Positions 1 through 12,719 of a DNA stretch of 64,000 nt are shown here, one piece after another (the first letter of the stretch is position 1; each line of letters begins with the position of its first letter). The translations under genes were made by a program, and so were the position numbers. The notes under the pieces were generated by a model, which was not told the origin of the DNA, did not search any database, and was given only the letters and a program-made list of their open reading frames with translations. The stretch is from an uncultured Cytophagales bacterium (GTDB taxonomy: Bacteria; Bacteroidota; Bacteroidia; Cytophagales; Cyclobacteriaceae), in the NCBI GenBank assembly GCA_913057175.1, contig CAJXNP010000019.1:80581-144580 (forward strand). Direction: 5' to 3'.

Positions 1-873
1 TTGCTTTTTTTTACCGATGCAAAATTTCCCAGACGTCTGAAAGAATGCATTGATGCTCCCGTTTTGTTATTCAGCAAGGGAAATTTTGATCTCAATGAAT
101 CCAAAGTTATCTCAATTGTAGGCACAAGACAGGCCACGTCGTATGGCAGGGAATTCCTGGAACAATTCATCAACCACATCGCCCCTCACCAACCTGTCAT
201 TGTCAGTGGACTTGCTTATGGAATCGACGTCATTTCGCATAAGGAAGCTCTGAAAAATAAGTTGTCAACTATAGGTGTGATGGCCAGCGGTATGGACATC
301 ATATATCCCTCCAGTCATAAAAAATACGTCTATGAGATGATGGAAAATGGCGGGATTGTTTCAGAGTACAAAATTGGGACTATCCCTGACGCCCATAATT
401 TCCCATCCAGAAACAGGATCATTGCAGGACTATCTGATGCTACGATCGTCGTTGAAGCCTCTGAAAAAGGAGGCGCATTAATCACTGCTGAAATTGCTAA
501 TAACTACAACCGGGATGTATTTGCTGTACCTGGAAATGTAGGGAACAACTATTCTAAAGGCTGTAATGACCTGATTAAAAAACATAAAGCAAACATTTTA
601 ACCTCAGCAAAAGATATTGAATATTACCTGAACTGGGAAGTAGGCAAAGTTGCCGAATCATCTTATGATGATGATCAAAAATGGCTTGAAGAACTCAATA
701 AGGAAGAAAAGCACATCGTTCAAACGATATTGGAGAACGAAAATAACATGTTAATTGACGATTTGAGCTGGAAGACACAAATACCGTTAAATTTTATTGC
801 AACTCATATACTAAACCTTGAGTTTAAAGGTATTGTAAAGTCATTGCCAGGAAAAAGGTATCGGGTAAAGTAA
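1..873 (+). CDS. dprA: DNA processing protein DprA, 5' end cut by window
   Basis: DprA/Smf loads RecA on incoming single-stranded DNA during natural transformation. The visible 290 residues hold most of the Rossmann-fold DNA-binding domain: VGTR near residue 41, SGLAYGIDVISH near 69-80, the GGALITAEIA segment near 157 and FAVPGN near 174. A short C-terminal winged-helix-like region follows (about 225-290). Family members in this phylum are about 360-370 residues, so roughly 70-80 N-terminal residues lie outside the window, and the TTG at base 1 is an internal Leu codon rather than a start. The next gene begins 25 nt downstream on the same strand. Function by family is firm; whether this organism is transformable is not shown here. 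Confidence 0.93.
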   Translation: MLFFTDAKFPRRLKECIDAPVLLFSKGNFDLNESKVISIVGTRQATSYGREFLEQFINHIAPHQPVIVSGLAYGIDVISHKEALKNKLSTIGVMASGMDIIYPSSHKKYVYEMMENGGIVSEYKIGTIPDAHNFPSRNRIIAGLSDATIVVEASEKGGALITAEIANNYNRDVFAVPGNVGNNYSKGCNDLIKKHKANILTSAKDIEYYLNWEVGKVAESSYDDDQKWLEELNKEEKHIVQTILENENNMLIDDLSWKTQIPLNFIATHILNLEFKGIVKSLPGKRYRVK

Positions 874-898
874 TTTTTAACGGCTGTCGGTTAGAGAG

Positions 899-1990
899 AT
901 GTCAATTACGCTATATGACATATTAGGGGTTAAAAGCACTGCTTCCAAAGAAGAGATCAAATCAGCTTACCGTAAATTAGCCAAAAAATACCACCCTGAT
1001 AAAAATCTTCAGACAAATAACGATCATCAGAAATTCATCGAAATAAAGAATGCCTATGAAATTCTTTCAGATGAAAATGAGCGGTCGAAATATGATTACA
1101 GGTTGAATTCCGTGTACGTTGAGGAGGATGAGATTTATTATGAAGAGCCTCCGGCCTATACCCGCCCACCTGTTTCTTACGCCTATTACAAGTACATGAG
1201 GTATGAATTTTCCAGAAGAACCTATTTTTACGGTGCTTTATCTATTTTTGGAATAATTCTTTTTAGTCTTCTTTTCCCTACCTACCTTATGCTTAACAGC
1301 TCCCATACTCATTTCACAAAAGGGATGGCCTATTATGAAGCAGGAATGTATTCTCAGGCAATTGATAATTTCAGTAAATCGATCAACGACCTTGGGGGAA
1401 ATAACGGTATCGCTAATTATTACAACTCCTACATTCTTTTCTATCATTACAATAACTATCAAATAACGCTTAAATACATTGATCGCTCTTTGGATGATAT
1501 TGACGATGATTCATTGCGATCCGAATTGTACTGGATGAAAGGACGATGCTATCAGGTTGCCGGAAAACACGATGAAGCCCTTAAGTACTATAGCGAAGTC
1601 AAAGACTATAATAGCATATATGACAGTACCCTGTTTTATTCAGGAATCATTTACTCCGTAAATAAAAATGATTATTACAAAGGCTTAGATTATTTCGAAA
1701 AGATCCTTTCCAAGAATAGCCGTCACCTGGAATCCATGTATTTCAAAGCTTATAGCCTCCAAAAACTAGAAAAACACGATGAAGCAATTAAAATTTACAA
1801 TGATTTGCTTATCAATGATTTTGAAGTGGGCCCAGTCCATTTTCACAAAGCCTTATCGCAGTTTAAATTAAATTTATATGACAAAGCTTGTGAAAACCTG
1901 GATAAGGCAATTTATTATCAAGTTGAGGATGCCATCAAATTAAAGAGCATCTACTGCCTCAATACTGAACATTCTGACAGTGTTTTTTAA
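899..1990 (+). CDS. membrane-anchored J-domain protein with TPR repeats
   Basis: Residues 3-67 form a J-domain with the HPD tripeptide at 32-34, the motif that stimulates DnaK ATPase. A single hydrophobic segment (about 108-131) follows. The rest (about 138-350) is made of degenerate TPR helices with repeated patterns such as 'A..Y...G.Y..AI..F'. It lacks the Gly/Phe-rich and zinc-finger regions of true DnaJ, so it is a class III J-protein. I infer that the J-domain stays in the cytoplasm and that the TPR part is exported, recruiting DnaK to the membrane. It follows dprA by 25 nt, perhaps as one transcript. Its 3' end overlaps the convergent TPR gene by 32 bp. Confidence 0.85.
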   Translation: MSITLYDILGVKSTASKEEIKSAYRKLAKKYHPDKNLQTNNDHQKFIEIKNAYEILSDENERSKYDYRLNSVYVEEDEIYYEEPPAYTRPPVSYAYYKYMRYEFSRRTYFYGALSIFGIILFSLLFPTYLMLNSSHTHFTKGMAYYEAGMYSQAIDNFSKSINDLGGNNGIANYYNSYILFYHYNNYQITLKYIDRSLDDIDDDSLRSELYWMKGRCYQVAGKHDEALKYYSEVKDYNSIYDSTLFYSGIIYSVNKNDYYKGLDYFEKILSKNSRHLESMYFKAYSLQKLEKHDEAIKIYNDLLINDFEVGPVHFHKALSQFKLNLYDKACENLDKAIYYQVEDAIKLKSIYCLNTEHSDSVF

Positions 1991-2576
1991 TTTCTTCGTA
2001 CGCCTTTAAGTCCCCCATTTCTCCGGCTATACTCAGGTCTGCGCATCCTTCCTCCAACATTCCATATTCAACTTTAATGATTCCTCTAAGGAAATAGGCA
2101 TCCTTATTTTGGGCATTCATTTCAATGATCTTATCACAATCCTTGATTGCATCGTTATACGATTCGATTTGAAGTTTCGCCTGACCTCTCCTGTAAAACG
2201 CATCAATATTATTAGCATTGATATCAATACATCGGGAATAGTCCTTTATTGCGCCCTGAAAATCCTGAAGCCCATATTTTACATTTCCTCTTTCAAGATA
2301 GGCATCGATTAACTTATTGTCCAGCTCAATCGCCTTATTCAGGTCTTTTAACGCTCCCTGAAAATCGCTAAGGTCTTTTTTTATCACACCGCGAACATAA
2401 TAGGCCACAGCATATTTTTCATCAACTTTTATTGCCTGGCTCAGCTTTTGAAGAGCCTCAGAATATTCATTATTTTCATAATATTGCTTCCCTTCAATGG
2501 TTAATTCCTGCGCAACGGTTTGTGAAAAAGCATTGAAAGAAATGGCCACAAAAAATACAGCAAATAATACCCTCAT
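1959..2576 (-). CDS. secreted tetratricopeptide repeat protein
   Basis: A 205-residue protein with a Sec signal peptide (hydrophobic residues 3-17, cleavage probably after FSQ at 19) followed by about four consecutive TPR units, visible as repeated 'A..D...AI..N....DAY..RG..K' patterns. TPRs mediate protein-protein contacts, and this one should act in the periplasm; no partner can be named. The ATG start at 2576 puts the signal peptide at the N terminus. It lies downstream of metH on the same strand with 151 nt between. A -7-like TACTTTTG at 2680-2687 could give it its own promoter. Confidence 0.85.
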   Translation of the reverse strand: MRVLFAVFFVAISFNAFSQTVAQELTIEGKQYYENNEYSEALQKLSQAIKVDEKYAVAYYVRGVIKKDLSDFQGALKDLNKAIELDNKLIDAYLERGNVKYGLQDFQGAIKDYSRCIDINANNIDAFYRRGQAKLQIESYNDAIKDCDKIIEMNAQNKDAYFLRGIIKVEYGMLEEGCADLSIAGEMGDLKAYEEIKKHCQNVQY

Positions 2577-2727
2577 AATTTTATCTTTAATTCCCTAAAA
2601 AGTCTGAATAGCATGGTAATACCAGTCAGAACTTCCCCATCTATATTGAAGAGGAAGTCCGGATTTAATTCACCTGATTCAAAAGTAGGGCTATTTTGCC
2701 AAAGATATCATTCAATTTATGGGTGCA

Positions 2728-5700
2728 TCATACATCATATGACAGGTTGGAAGAGAGCCATTTCTCAATATCAACTGTTTCAATTCCCTTTCTGGAGGCA
2801 TAATCGACCACCTGATCCTTTTCAACCTTACCTACCCCAAAATATCTTGATTCCGGATGAGAGAAATACCAGCCGCAAACTGTCGCTGCCGGATACATGG
2901 CATAATTCTCAGTTAATCTGATTTGAGTATTTTCTTCTACTTTTAACAGCTCGAAAAGCTTTTTCTTTTCAAGATGATCGGGGCATGCAGGATAACCCGG
3001 CGCCGGTCGAATTCCCTGATATTTTTCTTTTATCAGATCTGCATTGCCAAGTTCTTCATTTGCTACATAACCCCAGTATTCTTTCCTGACTTTTTCATGA
3101 ATGAATTCTGCATAGGCTTCTGCCAACCGATCGGCCAGGGCCTTGACCATGATGCTGTTGTAGTCATCGAGATCCTTTTCATATTGTGCTGCTAATTTCT
3201 CCGCGTTAATTCCAGCTGTTACAGCAAACGCACCGATATAATCCTGCTTATTTGTTTCTTCCGGAGCGATGAAATCACTCAGGTTGAAATTAGGCAAATT
3301 GACCGCTTTCTTGCTTTGCTGTCGCAAAAAGTTGAGGGTATTGATTTTTTCCTCTTTGTTAATGTGCCAGCCTACTCCATTTTGTTTATAAGAATACAAG
3401 ACCACATCATCATAGTTGATCGTATTTGCTGGGAAAAATCCTACAACTGCCTCCAATTCAAGTAGTTTTTCATCTACAATTTTTTGAAGAAGCTCATTGG
3501 CATCTTTAAACAGCTTTGTTGCTTCTGAGCCCACTACTTCATCCTCCAGAATCTGAGGATATTTACCTGCTAATTCCCACGCAATGAAAAATGGTGTCCA
3601 GTCAATGTAATCGATTAATTGAGTCAACTTTACATCTTCTATTTTTTTCGCACCCAAAAACTTAGGCTGAACAGGAGAGAAGCTCTCCCAATCAGGAGTA
3701 AACCGATTTTCTCTTGCTTCACTGATTGTAATGTAGTTCTTCACGCCTCTCTTTCTCTCATGGTCCTCCCTCAATTTGACATAATCTTCTTTTGTTTGTT
3801 TCACAAAATTATCAGAAACCGATTTATCACTATTAACAAGGTTGCTTACCACCGGGACACTTTTCGAGGCATCCAACACATGAATAACGGCCTGGCTATA
3901 AGACGGGTCAATTTTTACCGCAGTATGAATCTTGGAAGTGGTTGCACCTCCGATCAACAATGGGAATTTTAGTTTTCTTCTCTCCATTTCCCTGGCTACG
4001 TATACCATTTCATCCAATGAAGGGGTAATCAAACCGCTCAATCCAATGACGTCCGCATTTTCCTTAACAGCGGTATCAAGGATCTTTTCAAGGGGAACCA
4101 TTACACCCAGATCTATGATCTCGTAGTTGTTGCATGCCAATACAACACCAACTATGTTTTTTCCAATGTCATGAACATCTCCTTTTACAGTAGCTAATAC
4201 AACCTTTCCGTTATTTTTAGCTGCCGATGTATCGTTCAACTCTTCTTTTTCCTTCTCAATGAAAGGGATCAAATAGGCTACTGCTTTTTTCATCACCCTT
4301 GCACTTTTTACTACCTGTGGTAAGAACATTTTCCCCTCACCAAAAAGATCACCTACCACATTCATTCCATCCATCAAAGGCCCTTCGATCACCTGCAAAG
4401 GTCTGTCAAAATTATGACGGGCTTCCTCAACATCATCCTCAATAAACTCCACAATACCTTTGATCAACGCATGGCTAATCCGTTCATTGACCGGTTTTCC
4501 TCTCCAGGCATCATCCTTTTCCAGCTTTTTACCAGAGCCCTTTACCTTTTCAGCAAACTCGATTAATCTTTCGGTAGCATCAGGACGTCTGTTTAAGAGA
4601 ACGTCTTCAACCCGTTCCAAAAGATCTTTGGGAATTTCCTCATATACTTCGATCATGCCGGCATTGACAATTCCCATATCCAGACCAGCCTTGATAGCGT
4701 GGTAAAGAAAAGCTGAGTGCATGGCTTCCCGAACGACGTTATTACCACGGAAAGAGAAGGAAATGTTGCTCACACCTCCACTTACTTTCGCTCCGGGCAG
4801 GTTTCCCTTGATCCATTTGACAGTTTTAATGAAGTCAACAGCATAATTATTATGCTCATCCATTCCCGTTGCAACGGTCAAAATGTTCGGATCGAAAATG
4901 ATGTCTTCTTTAGGGAACCCTATATCATTAACTAAAATATCGTAAGACCGCTTACAAATTTCAATTCTACGCTCAAAAGAATCTGCCTGCCCTTGTTCGT
5001 CGAAGGCCATTACGACCGCAGCAGCTCCATAATCTCTTACTTTTTGGGCGGCCTCTTTAAACTTTTCTTCACCTTCTTTCAGAGAGATGGAGTTAACAAC
5101 TGATTTCCCCTGAAGGCATTTTAGGCCAGCCTCAATCACTGACCATTTGGAGGAATCGACCATTATAGGAACTTTGGCGATTTCCGGTTCTGATGCCAAC
5201 AGATTAATGAATTTTACCATTTCGACTTCGGAATCTAACATCCCTTCGTCCAGGTTCACATCAACAACTTGTGCACCACCTTCCACTTGTCCACGGGCGA
5301 CTTCCAGCGCTTCATCATAATTTTGCTCCTTTATCAGCCTTGCAAATTTTATTGAACCGGTAACATTTGTTCGCTCTCCGATATTGATAAAGTTTGAATT
5401 CTCTGTCATGTTAAGTGGTTCCAGACCACTTAAATGTAGATAGCCATCTTTTTCAGGTATTTCCCTCGGCTTATATTTTCTTACAGCTTCGGCAATCGCT
5501 TTGATGTGTTCAGGAGTTGTCCCACAACATCCTCCTACTATGTTTAAGAGTCCTTCTTTTGCATAATCCTCCAATACTTTGGCCATATACTCAGGAGTTT
5601 CATCATACTGACCAAATTCATTGGGCAATCCGGCGTTTGGATGCAAACTAACCGGGACATCTGCGATTCTGCTAAGGGTACCAAGATAGGACCTCATCAT

Positions 5701-6444
5701 ATCAGCACCAAGTGCACAGTTTAGTCCGATACTAAAAATGTTCCCGTGAGATATGGAATGCCAGAAAGCTTCAGTTGTTTGACCAGATAAGGTCCTACCG
5801 CTAGCATCTGTGATGGTTCCCGATACCATGATGGGTATATCCAGATTCTTTTCTCTTAACAATTCGCGAATGGCAAAAATAGCTGCTTTAGCATTGAGGG
5901 TATCGAAAATGGTTTCCACTAATAAAATATCTACTCCCCCATCCAGCAAGGCTTCTGCCTGTTCTTTGTATGCTTTTTTTAGCTGGTCGAAATTGATATT
6001 TCTGAATCCCGGATCATTGACATCGGGTGAAAAGGAAGCTGATCTGTTGGTTGGCCCTATTGAACCTGCGACAAATTTAGGCGAATCCGGATGATGCCTG
6101 GTAAAACTGTCTGCTACTTCCTTGGCTATTTTAGCAGCTTCATAGTTGATCTCCCGGACATATTCCTCCAGGTGGTAGTCTGCCTGAGCGATGGTCGTTC
6201 CGGAAAAAGTATTGGTGAAAATAATATCTGCACCGGCTTCCAGGTATGCATTATGGATTTCCTTAATTACATCCGGTCTCGTGATGGATAACAGATCATT
6301 GTTGCCAAAGAGTGGATGTTTGTGATCTTTAAATTTTTCTCCTCGATAATCTTCATCTGAAAGTTTGTATCGCTGGATCATGGTACCCATGGCTCCATCC
6401 AATACTAATATCCTTTCCTTCAATAATTCTTGTAAAGTCTTCAA
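2728..6444 (-). CDS. metH: cobalamin-dependent methionine synthase, full length
   Basis: Transfers the methyl group of 5-methyltetrahydrofolate to homocysteine via cobalamin. All four modules are present in 1238 residues. The homocysteine domain carries zinc ligands in GLNCALG (about 243) and GGCCGT (about 305). The pterin domain has [11 protein letters not shown] (about 352). The cobalamin domain has the axial-His motif DVHDIGKN (His about 756). The C-terminal SAM-binding reactivation domain has [12 protein letters not shown] (about 1146). No in-frame ATG precedes the homology. The start is TTG at 6444 (or the ATT before it), because a stop lies a few codons upstream. A SAM-I riboswitch ends 53 nt upstream, so expression should drop when SAM is plentiful. 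No B12 riboswitch is seen. Confidence 0.96.
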   Translation of the reverse strand: MKTLQELLKERILVLDGAMGTMIQRYKLSDEDYRGEKFKDHKHPLFGNNDLLSITRPDVIKEIHNAYLEAGADIIFTNTFSGTTIAQADYHLEEYVREINYEAAKIAKEVADSFTRHHPDSPKFVAGSIGPTNRSASFSPDVNDPGFRNINFDQLKKAYKEQAEALLDGGVDILLVETIFDTLNAKAAIFAIRELLREKNLDIPIMVSGTITDASGRTLSGQTTEAFWHSISHGNIFSIGLNCALGADMMRSYLGTLSRIADVPVSLHPNAGLPNEFGQYDETPEYMAKVLEDYAKEGLLNIVGGCCGTTPEHIKAIAEAVRKYKPREIPEKDGYLHLSGLEPLNMTENSNFINIGERTNVTGSIKFARLIKEQNYDEALEVARGQVEGGAQVVDVNLDEGMLDSEVEMVKFINLLASEPEIAKVPIMVDSSKWSVIEAGLKCLQGKSVVNSISLKEGEEKFKEAAQKVRDYGAAAVVMAFDEQGQADSFERRIEICKRSYDILVNDIGFPKEDIIFDPNILTVATGMDEHNNYAVDFIKTVKWIKGNLPGAKVSGGVSNISFSFRGNNVVREAMHSAFLYHAIKAGLDMGIVNAGMIEVYEEIPKDLLERVEDVLLNRRPDATERLIEFAEKVKGSGKKLEKDDAWRGKPVNERISHALIKGIVEFIEDDVEEARHNFDRPLQVIEGPLMDGMNVVGDLFGEGKMFLPQVVKSARVMKKAVAYLIPFIEKEKEELNDTSAAKNNGKVVLATVKGDVHDIGKNIVGVVLACNNYEIIDLGVMVPLEKILDTAVKENADVIGLSGLITPSLDEMVYVAREMERRKLKFPLLIGGATTSKIHTAVKIDPSYSQAVIHVLDASKSVPVVSNLVNSDKSVSDNFVKQTKEDYVKLREDHERKRGVKNYITISEARENRFTPDWESFSPVQPKFLGAKKIEDVKLTQLIDYIDWTPFFIAWELAGKYPQILEDEVVGSEATKLFKDANELLQKIVDEKLLELEAVVGFFPANTINYDDVVLYSYKQNGVGWHINKEEKINTLNFLRQQSKKAVNLPNFNLSDFIAPEETNKQDYIGAFAVTAGINAEKLAAQYEKDLDDYNSIMVKALADRLAEAYAEFIHEKVRKEYWGYVANEELGNADLIKEKYQGIRPAPGYPACPDHLEKKKLFELLKVEENTQIRLTENYAMYPAATVCGWYFSHPESRYFGVGKVEKDQVVDYASRKGIETVDIEKWLSSNLSYDV

Positions 6445-6497
6445 AATTAATAGTTTTTAAGTGTAAGCTTATCGAAGAAAGGCTGCTAGATAGGGAA

Positions 6498-6595
6498 CTT
6501 ATCTACCTTGGAATCCAAGCGGGAGTTGGCACCAAGTATTACCCAGGTTGCCAAGACATCAAAGGGCCCGTTCCCTCCGTCTTTCTTGATAAGAG
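6498..6595 (-). promoter_or_regulatory. SAM-I (S-box) riboswitch upstream of metH
   Basis: Read on the minus strand, the region follows the S-box consensus: CTCTTATCAAGA, then GGAGGGA, GGGCCC, GATG, GGCAACC, GGTGCCAA, TCCCGC and AGATAAG. Helix P1 pairs CTTATC (6593-6588) with GATAAG (6503-6498). Homology and position before metH make SAM sensing very likely. Downstream there is no clear hairpin plus T-run and no Shine-Dalgarno to mask. Instead AGATA (6504-6500) can pair with TATCT (6492-6488), and a second GATAAG lies at 6473-6468. Confidence 0.93.
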
Positions 6596-6598
6596 CTA

Positions 6599-6629
6599 CA
6601 AAGTAAGCGTACTGTTTACTAATAAACAA
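6599..6629 (-). promoter_or_regulatory. candidate metH promoter
   Basis: On the minus strand TTG (6629-6627) is followed after 21 nt by TACTTTG (6605-6599), one base shorter than the Bacteroidota -7 consensus TAnnTTTG. Transcription would begin about 6592-6596, right at the first base of riboswitch helix P1, which supports the call. It overlaps the region just after the ppk stop codon. Confidence 0.5.
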
Positions 6630-6632
6630 TTA

Positions 6633-8750
6633 TTACCAAAACATTTTTATACGCTCTACTTCTTCCAATTTCACATTGTAGAATTCGTTGTGGATGTTAA
6701 ACGGTTCAACCCCTGCCTCTGTTTTGATAGAATATGAACCATCTTCATTCATGATATAGGTGTTAACATTATCGCGCATGTTATAATGCAATATGTTGAT
6801 ACATTGTTTCTTCAATGTCGGGTCAAGGATTAAGAACAGGGATTCAATGCGACGATCAAAGCTTCGTACCATAACATCAGCACTTCCACAGTATACTTTT
6901 GGATCGCCTTCATTGTGGAAATAATAGATCCTGCTGTGCTCAAGATAATTACCTACGATGGAAATAACCTCTACGTTTTCACTGAGGTCTTTACGGCCCG
7001 GGCGTAGGCAACATATTCCTCGTACAACCAATTTAATTGGTACACCAGCCTGTGACGCCTCGTATAATTCATTGATAGTTTCCTTATCTTGTAGTGAATT
7101 GATTTTGATAACTATCCCACTAACAAGTCCTTTCCTGGCATTTTCCGCTTCATTTCGGATAAGCTCAATCAACTGCCGTCTCATGTCTTTAGGAGCGGTG
7201 ATCAGGTTTTGGTAGATCCTGGGCTCCGAATGTCCGGTAATGGCATTGAAAAATTCCGAAACATCGTGTGCATACAACTCATTTGTTGTCAGTAAACCCA
7301 AATCTGTATACAGTTTGGCCGTTGTTTCATTGTAGTTACCACTGGACATATGGACATATCTCGTTACCTTTTCCCCTTCCTTTCTCACGATTAACAACAA
7401 CTTGGTATGTGTTTTCACATGGCTGACGCCGTAAATGACAAAGCAACCTGCCTCTTCCAGCATTTTAGCTTCCCTCAGGTTATTTTCTTCATCAAACCTG
7501 GCTTTTACCTCAAATAAGACTGAAACGTGCTTTCCATTTTCTACAGCTTTATGCAAAGCAGTTGTAATTCGCGAATTTCTCGCAAGCCTGTAAATGGTCA
7601 ATTTAATGGAAAGTACTTTAGGATCCTCAGCTGATTTTTCGATCAGATCCAGTAAAGGCTCCATGGTGTTATAAGGATGATGAAGCAGAATGTCTTTTTT
7701 CTTTAAGACTTCGAAAATATTCATTGAATCGTCATCCGGATAGGTAATAGCATTCACCTGAGAACGTTGCCTGGGCAACAAACCCTTCAAATTGGGATTT
7801 CCGATGATACTCCAGAATCGTGTATAATCAAACATGTTATCGCCTGAGACATAAAAGAAATTATCCTCATCAAGTTCCCAGCGATCTTTCAATATCTTTT
7901 TCAACCACTTATTAGGACTCTCATCCATTTCAACCCGGACAACCCTCCCTGTTTTCCTGGTCCTGAGTTTCTTTTTTAATTCTTCCAGAAAATTTGCATC
8001 GATATCATCACTCTCTTCCAAGGTAAAATCACCATTTCTTGTCAGGCGGAATAAGTTGATCGAGATGATATCGACATTTCTAAAAAGTTTGTGAATATAG
8101 TTCTTAATGATATCCTCGATAGGCATGAAAATGATGTGCTCATCCCGCTCAATCTCAAAGAAGCGAGGTAAATTTTGAGGAATCTGTATGAAAGAAAGTT
8201 TCTTTTGAGATTTGTCTTCCAATTTATTTTGTGTAACTACCCCGAAAATCAGGATCTGGTTCATCAACACCGGAAATGTGTGGTAGCTGTCATAGACCAT
8301 TGGCGTAAGCATGGGAAAAATGGTCTTCTTGAAGTAGTCTTTTACCTTTGAAAGTTCCTGCTCTTTCAAATCCTCAATCCTGCCGATGCAAAATCCCGAT
8401 TCTTTAAATAAAGGTTTTAGTTTATGTTCATAATATTCAGTCTGATCGCTGTAAAATTTGTGTGCTTCCTGAAAGAGCTTCCTCTTGTATGGAATTTCCC
8501 TTAATCCTGAATAATCAGTCCTCTCCTTCCCATAATCAAGGTAATTGTACAAACTACCTACCCTGATCATGAAAAATTCATCCAGATTAGAAGATGTGAT
8601 AGCAAGAAATTTTAAACGCTCCAATAAAGTCCTGTCAAGGTGTTTTGCCTGATCCAAAACACGATTGTTAAACTTCAACCAGCTGAGATCCCGGCTGATG
8701 TACTTACTTTGGTCAATCAGGGTCGTAACTCTATCGGTTTCTGCTATCAT
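6633..8750 (-). CDS. ppk1: polyphosphate kinase 1
   Basis: PPK1 reversibly polymerises the gamma phosphate of ATP into inorganic polyphosphate. Visible family motifs are SSNLDEFFMIRVGSL in the N-terminal domain, HTKLLLI (catalytic His region), HMSSGNYNETTAKLYTD, and the PLD-like C-terminal half ending near SLFLILDP. I start it at the ATG at 8750 (about 705 residues, normal for the family). The frame stays open to 8810, but those 20 extra residues would be encoded by the terminator-like hairpin after gyrB (8787-8807). No exopolyphosphatase gene is adjacent. gyrB lies 84 nt upstream on the same strand. Confidence 0.95.
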   Translation of the reverse strand: MIAETDRVTTLIDQSKYISRDLSWLKFNNRVLDQAKHLDRTLLERLKFLAITSSNLDEFFMIRVGSLYNYLDYGKERTDYSGLREIPYKRKLFQEAHKFYSDQTEYYEHKLKPLFKESGFCIGRIEDLKEQELSKVKDYFKKTIFPMLTPMVYDSYHTFPVLMNQILIFGVVTQNKLEDKSQKKLSFIQIPQNLPRFFEIERDEHIIFMPIEDIIKNYIHKLFRNVDIISINLFRLTRNGDFTLEESDDIDANFLEELKKKLRTRKTGRVVRVEMDESPNKWLKKILKDRWELDEDNFFYVSGDNMFDYTRFWSIIGNPNLKGLLPRQRSQVNAITYPDDDSMNIFEVLKKKDILLHHPYNTMEPLLDLIEKSAEDPKVLSIKLTIYRLARNSRITTALHKAVENGKHVSVLFEVKARFDEENNLREAKMLEEAGCFVIYGVSHVKTHTKLLLIVRKEGEKVTRYVHMSSGNYNETTAKLYTDLGLLTTNELYAHDVSEFFNAITGHSEPRIYQNLITAPKDMRRQLIELIRNEAENARKGLVSGIVIKINSLQDKETINELYEASQAGVPIKLVVRGICCLRPGRKDLSENVEVISIVGNYLEHSRIYYFHNEGDPKVYCGSADVMVRSFDRRIESLFLILDPTLKKQCINILHYNMRDNVNTYIMNEDGSYSIKTEAGVEPFNIHNEFYNVKLEEVERIKMFW

Positions 8751-8786
8751 ATGTGCTGTTGGTTTGGTGTTTAAATAAATAGCAAA

Positions 8787-8807
8787 GCCTTTTGAAAAAC
8801 AAAAGGC
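8787..8807 (-). terminator. hairpin after gyrB, probable terminator
   Basis: A perfect 8-bp stem, GCCTTTTG and CAAAAGGC, around a TTTTT loop on the minus strand, 28 nt after the gyrB stop. The 3' flank is only moderately T-rich (TTTGCTATTTATTT), so termination may be partial. It also argues against the longer ppk1 start. Confidence 0.6.
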
Positions 8808-8834
8808 CACACTATAAATTATATTAATTTACTA

Positions 8835-10826
<1,992 letters not shown>

Positions 10827-10901
10827 TTATGACAGATATTCACCCTTTCAACGACAAAAGAATTGCCTTTTGTAATTTAGTTTTTGGAATGAAATTTTTT
10901 G

Positions 10902-11270
10902 CTAGTATTGTTTGGTGCTGATTAAAACAAGTGTACAGGCATTTAGAGTTGTAATTCTCTCATTTTCAGCCAATTTCTTTAATTCCTCATTTTCTGTTCC
11001 CGGATTGAAAATGATCCTTTTCGGATTCAGGTTAAGGATATAATCGTAATACAATGCCTGGTGAAAGGGGTTCATGTAGAGTGTAACGGTGTCAATATCT
11101 TCAATATCAGGTTTTGCACGGATGTCGAGGATCTCCTTACCGAAAATTTTTCCTTTTTTTAATCCCACAGGAACGATCTCATTTCCACTATTCTGCAGCA
11201 TTTCACTGGCCACATATGAGTACCTTGCAGGATTGGTGCTAGCTCCTAATACAACCGTTTTTTTACCCAT
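10902..11270 (-). CDS. CoA-binding domain protein
   Basis: A 122-residue single-domain protein of the CoA_binding_2 family (Rossmann fold as in succinyl-CoA synthetase alpha). It starts with the nucleotide-binding strand-loop KKTVVLGASTNPARYSY and ends with the conserved 'FNPGTENEEL...CTLVLI' segment. The family binds CoA or a related nucleotide, and its cellular role is not established. It is upstream of gyrB on the same strand with about 100 nt between, and divergent from the universal stress protein gene (118 nt apart). Confidence 0.85.
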   Translation of the reverse strand: MGKKTVVLGASTNPARYSYVASEMLQNSGNEIVPVGLKKGKIFGKEILDIRAKPDIEDIDTVTLYMNPFHQALYYDYILNLNPKRIIFNPGTENEELKKLAENERITTLNACTLVLISTKQY

Positions 11271-11388
11271 ACTTTTCGCATTTACAAGCTTTGATATTAC
11301 ATCTGGCTCACCGACATTCAGACCCCGAAATTCATTTTACTTACAAATAGAACAAATTTTCTATTAATTTCGCGGCATATTAAGAAAT

Positions 11389-12315
11389 ATGGGAAAATTG
11401 ATCAAAAGATTAGCTGTCGGACTTGACCTGACAGCCATGGATGAAACAGTTATTCAGTTTGCCGAATTTGTTGCGACCAGAAACAAATCCGTTGAGGTGT
11501 ATTTTATTCATGTGGTAAGACACCACAAATTCCCGGAAGAATTTAAGGATGAGATCCCAAATGTAGAAGACAAGGTCTTTGACGAGAAAGAAAAGGCGAT
11601 GCGCGATAGCGTAAAAAAACACTGGAAAGAAAATAAAGATACCAAGAAGATCTATTTAGTCAAGAAAGGTAAAATCGCTAAAAGTTTGCTAAAGGTGATG
11701 GATGCCAATAATATTGATCTCGTCATCATTGGTAAAAGCACTTCATCGAAGGAACGAGGATTGCTGGCACAAAAGATCGCCCGGTTAGCCAACTGTCAAC
11801 TTCTGATCGTTCCCGAAGGCTGCACTCCTCAATTTAAAAAACTTCTCGTTCCCATTAATCATTCTGACAATGATAAAATTGCCGTAGAAAAAGCATTGGA
11901 TATCGCCCGATTGTCGGGACCGGAGGCGGAAATTATCTGTCAAAACATATTTTCGGTGCCAACGGGCTACCATTATACCGGTAAAACATTTGAAGAATTT
12001 ACTGAGGTAATGAAAAAAAATACGCAAAAAAAGTACAACCTTCTTATTTCCCACCTCGACACAAAAGATGTGAATATCAGGCCGGTATATTCGCTTGACA
12101 AGAATGATGATCCCATCGAAGCCGTTTATGAACTTGCATTAAAGGAAAAACCGGATACCATTCTTCTTGGCGCAAAGGGACTTAGCACAACTACGGCCTT
12201 ATTCCTAAGCAGTATAGCAGAAAAACTCATCCAGGTCGACACGCAATTTCCCATCAGGATCGTCCGTAAAAAAGGAGACAATGCTGGAATCATGGAGTTT
12301 ATTAAGAAGATTTAG
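11389..12315 (+). CDS. tandem universal stress protein (UspA family)
   Basis: 308 residues hold two Usp domains (about 4-145 and 150-292). Each has the alternating strand-helix pattern, with nucleotide-loop-like segments IIGKSTSSKERG in the first and LLGAKGLSTTTALFL in the second. Universal stress proteins bind ATP or AMP and help survival under starvation or stress. The loops depart from the canonical GxxG-9-G(S/T), so nucleotide binding is uncertain. A weak -7-like TAATTTCG lies at 11366-11373, close to the ATG. No operon partner: the next 404 nt are non-coding. Confidence 0.88.
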   Translation: MGKLIKRLAVGLDLTAMDETVIQFAEFVATRNKSVEVYFIHVVRHHKFPEEFKDEIPNVEDKVFDEKEKAMRDSVKKHWKENKDTKKIYLVKKGKIAKSLLKVMDANNIDLVIIGKSTSSKERGLLAQKIARLANCQLLIVPEGCTPQFKKLLVPINHSDNDKIAVEKALDIARLSGPEAEIICQNIFSVPTGYHYTGKTFEEFTEVMKKNTQKKYNLLISHLDTKDVNIRPVYSLDKNDDPIEAVYELALKEKPDTILLGAKGLSTTTALFLSSIAEKLIQVDTQFPIRIVRKKGDNAGIMEFIKKI

Positions 12316-12719
12316 GAGGCGGAAGCTGGAAGCGGCAGGCCGGAGAATTGGTTGCAGGTTCTGGAATTGGTTATTAAGTTATTGAGTTATTCGGTTATTA
12401 ATGCTTTGTCTATTTTTAAGTCCGAAGTCGGAAGTCCGAAGATGGAAGAGGTAGATCAGGGAATTGGTTGCCGATTGCTCACAGGAAACCGGCAACTCGC
12501 AACCCGCAGCCCGTCCAACTCTATAACTTAATTATCCAATTAACTCAATCAACTCAATTGACCTTGACTCAACCAGAAACAAGAAACTAAATTCTCCTCG
12601 CTTACAACTTCATACCATTCTTTCCTTATCCATTAATTGACTAATTTTCATAAATTGTCCTTGCTGATTAAACCTTTTGGTCATAAAGGCATCTAAGCTT
12701 CAAAACATTTTTTTTTGAA
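12316..12719. repeat. non-coding spacer built of degenerate short phrases
   Basis: From 12316 to about 12563 the DNA is a run of imperfect short phrases: GTTATTAAGTTATTGAGTTA at 12370-12389, AAGTCCGAAGTCGGAAGTCC at 12418-12437, CGGCAACTCGCAACCCGCAG near 12490-12509, and AACTCAATCAACTCAATTG at 12542-12560. The same phrases recur in other spacers of this window (15531-15583, 28306-28434, 29650-29684, 54061-54122). The last 150 nt before the sigma factor gene show nothing recognisable. Confidence 0.75.

Noticed and set aside
2974..6291. Series of open frames on the plus strand inside metH
   Set aside because: Antisense shadows of a highly conserved gene, without start context or homology.
6445..6632. 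Cobalamin riboswitch before metH
   Set aside because: The leader matches the S-box consensus throughout. No B12 box is present.
8751..8810. 20-residue N-terminal extension of polyphosphate kinase
   Set aside because: Encoded by the gyrB terminator-like hairpin. The internal ATG gives the normal family length.
12316..12563. CRISPR array or tandem repeat
   Set aside because: Phrases are short, imperfect and irregularly spaced, with no constant repeat-spacer length and no cas genes.
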